From JAVBME01 sp031552765 (lineage in GTDB: Bacteria > Bacillota > Negativicutes > Acidaminococcales > JAISLQ01), in NCBI GenBank assembly GCA_031552765.1, contig JAVBME010000033.1:1-21805 (forward strand): 21,805 nt of DNA, given 5' to 3'. Of the stretch, positions 21,626 through 21,805 are shown piece by piece. Below the pieces are notes generated by a model, which was not told the origin of the DNA, did no database searches, and worked only from the letters and a program-made list of their open reading frames with translations. The translations under genes and the position numbers were made by a program. Each line of letters begins with the position of its first letter. The first letter of the stretch is position 1.

Positions 21626-21805
21626 AGCCTGTAGACAAAAGCACCTCCAGACGCGCTACTCAAGGCAACCGTAGCAAGCGCTATACCGTGCCATATGGTA
21701 ATTTTTATACCGCGTCGTTCCTATAAGACGCGGTATAGTGCCAGCCGAAATGCATTACAGAGCGCGGGTTAATTGGTTGCCGGACTGCGTCGGCAAAGGC
21801 AACTG
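21626..21805. other. Non-coding right edge with an inverted repeat
   Basis: No convincing gene is visible in the last 180 bases. TATACCGCGTC (21706-21716) and GACGCGGTATA (21727-21737) form an 11-bp perfect inverted repeat with a 10-base gap and no T-run. A second, shorter inverted pair lies at the edge (TTGCCG and CGGCAA, 21777-21796). Either could be an operator or leader structure of a gene beyond the window. Confidence 0.4.

Overview
The window looks like part of the chromosome of an anaerobic, B12-using Firmicute. A Negativicutes-type propionate producer is my best guess, from the genes rather than any search. The grounds are a stand-alone two-subunit methylmalonyl-CoA mutase, an MmdA-type carboxyltransferase, a succinate-type CoA-transferase, strong Shine-Dalgarno sites, sigma-54 promoters and TRAP 4TM/12TM fused permeases. 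No tRNA, rRNA or CRISPR array was recognised.

Layout. (1) 1-2264 is a nest of two insertion sequences. An IS1182-type transposase gene on the minus strand, running off the left edge, is split by a 1345-bp IS3-family element (234-1578) whose ends, target duplication and -1 frameshift site can be read directly. The inner orfB is itself broken. (2) 2315-6153 is a minus-strand block: a small two-repeat DUF898-like membrane protein, a large proline-rich lipoprotein with YwqK/MORN-like repeats, and two tandem QueG-like 4Fe-4S proteins. (3) 6581-7906 encodes a sigma-54-dependent activator. Three -24/-12 promoter candidates follow it on the same strand: before a pair of membrane proteins (8019-9435), before a wrecked permease gene (9671-10087), and before the main catabolic operon. 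(4) 10380-16967 is that operon: CoA-transferase, methylmalonyl-CoA mutase large subunit, an MmgE/PrpD-family protein, mutase B12-binding subunit, and carboxyltransferase MmdA. It ends in two successive terminators. (5) 17463-21572 holds two paralogous TRAP fused permeases, each followed by a terminator. No substrate-binding protein gene is visible.

How they may work together (inference). The activator senses a metabolite and, with sigma-54 RNA polymerase, turns on import and breakdown of a di- or tricarboxylate. The CoA-transferase exchanges CoA between propionyl-CoA and succinate. The mutase converts succinyl-CoA to methylmalonyl-CoA. MmdA, with partner subunits encoded elsewhere, decarboxylates methylmalonyl-CoA to propionyl-CoA. 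The net result is succinate to propionate plus CO2. The epimerase, the other decarboxylase subunits and the mutase chaperone are not in this window. The MmgE/PrpD gene lodged between the two mutase subunit genes is the least explained part, and may feed an unusual acid into the pathway.
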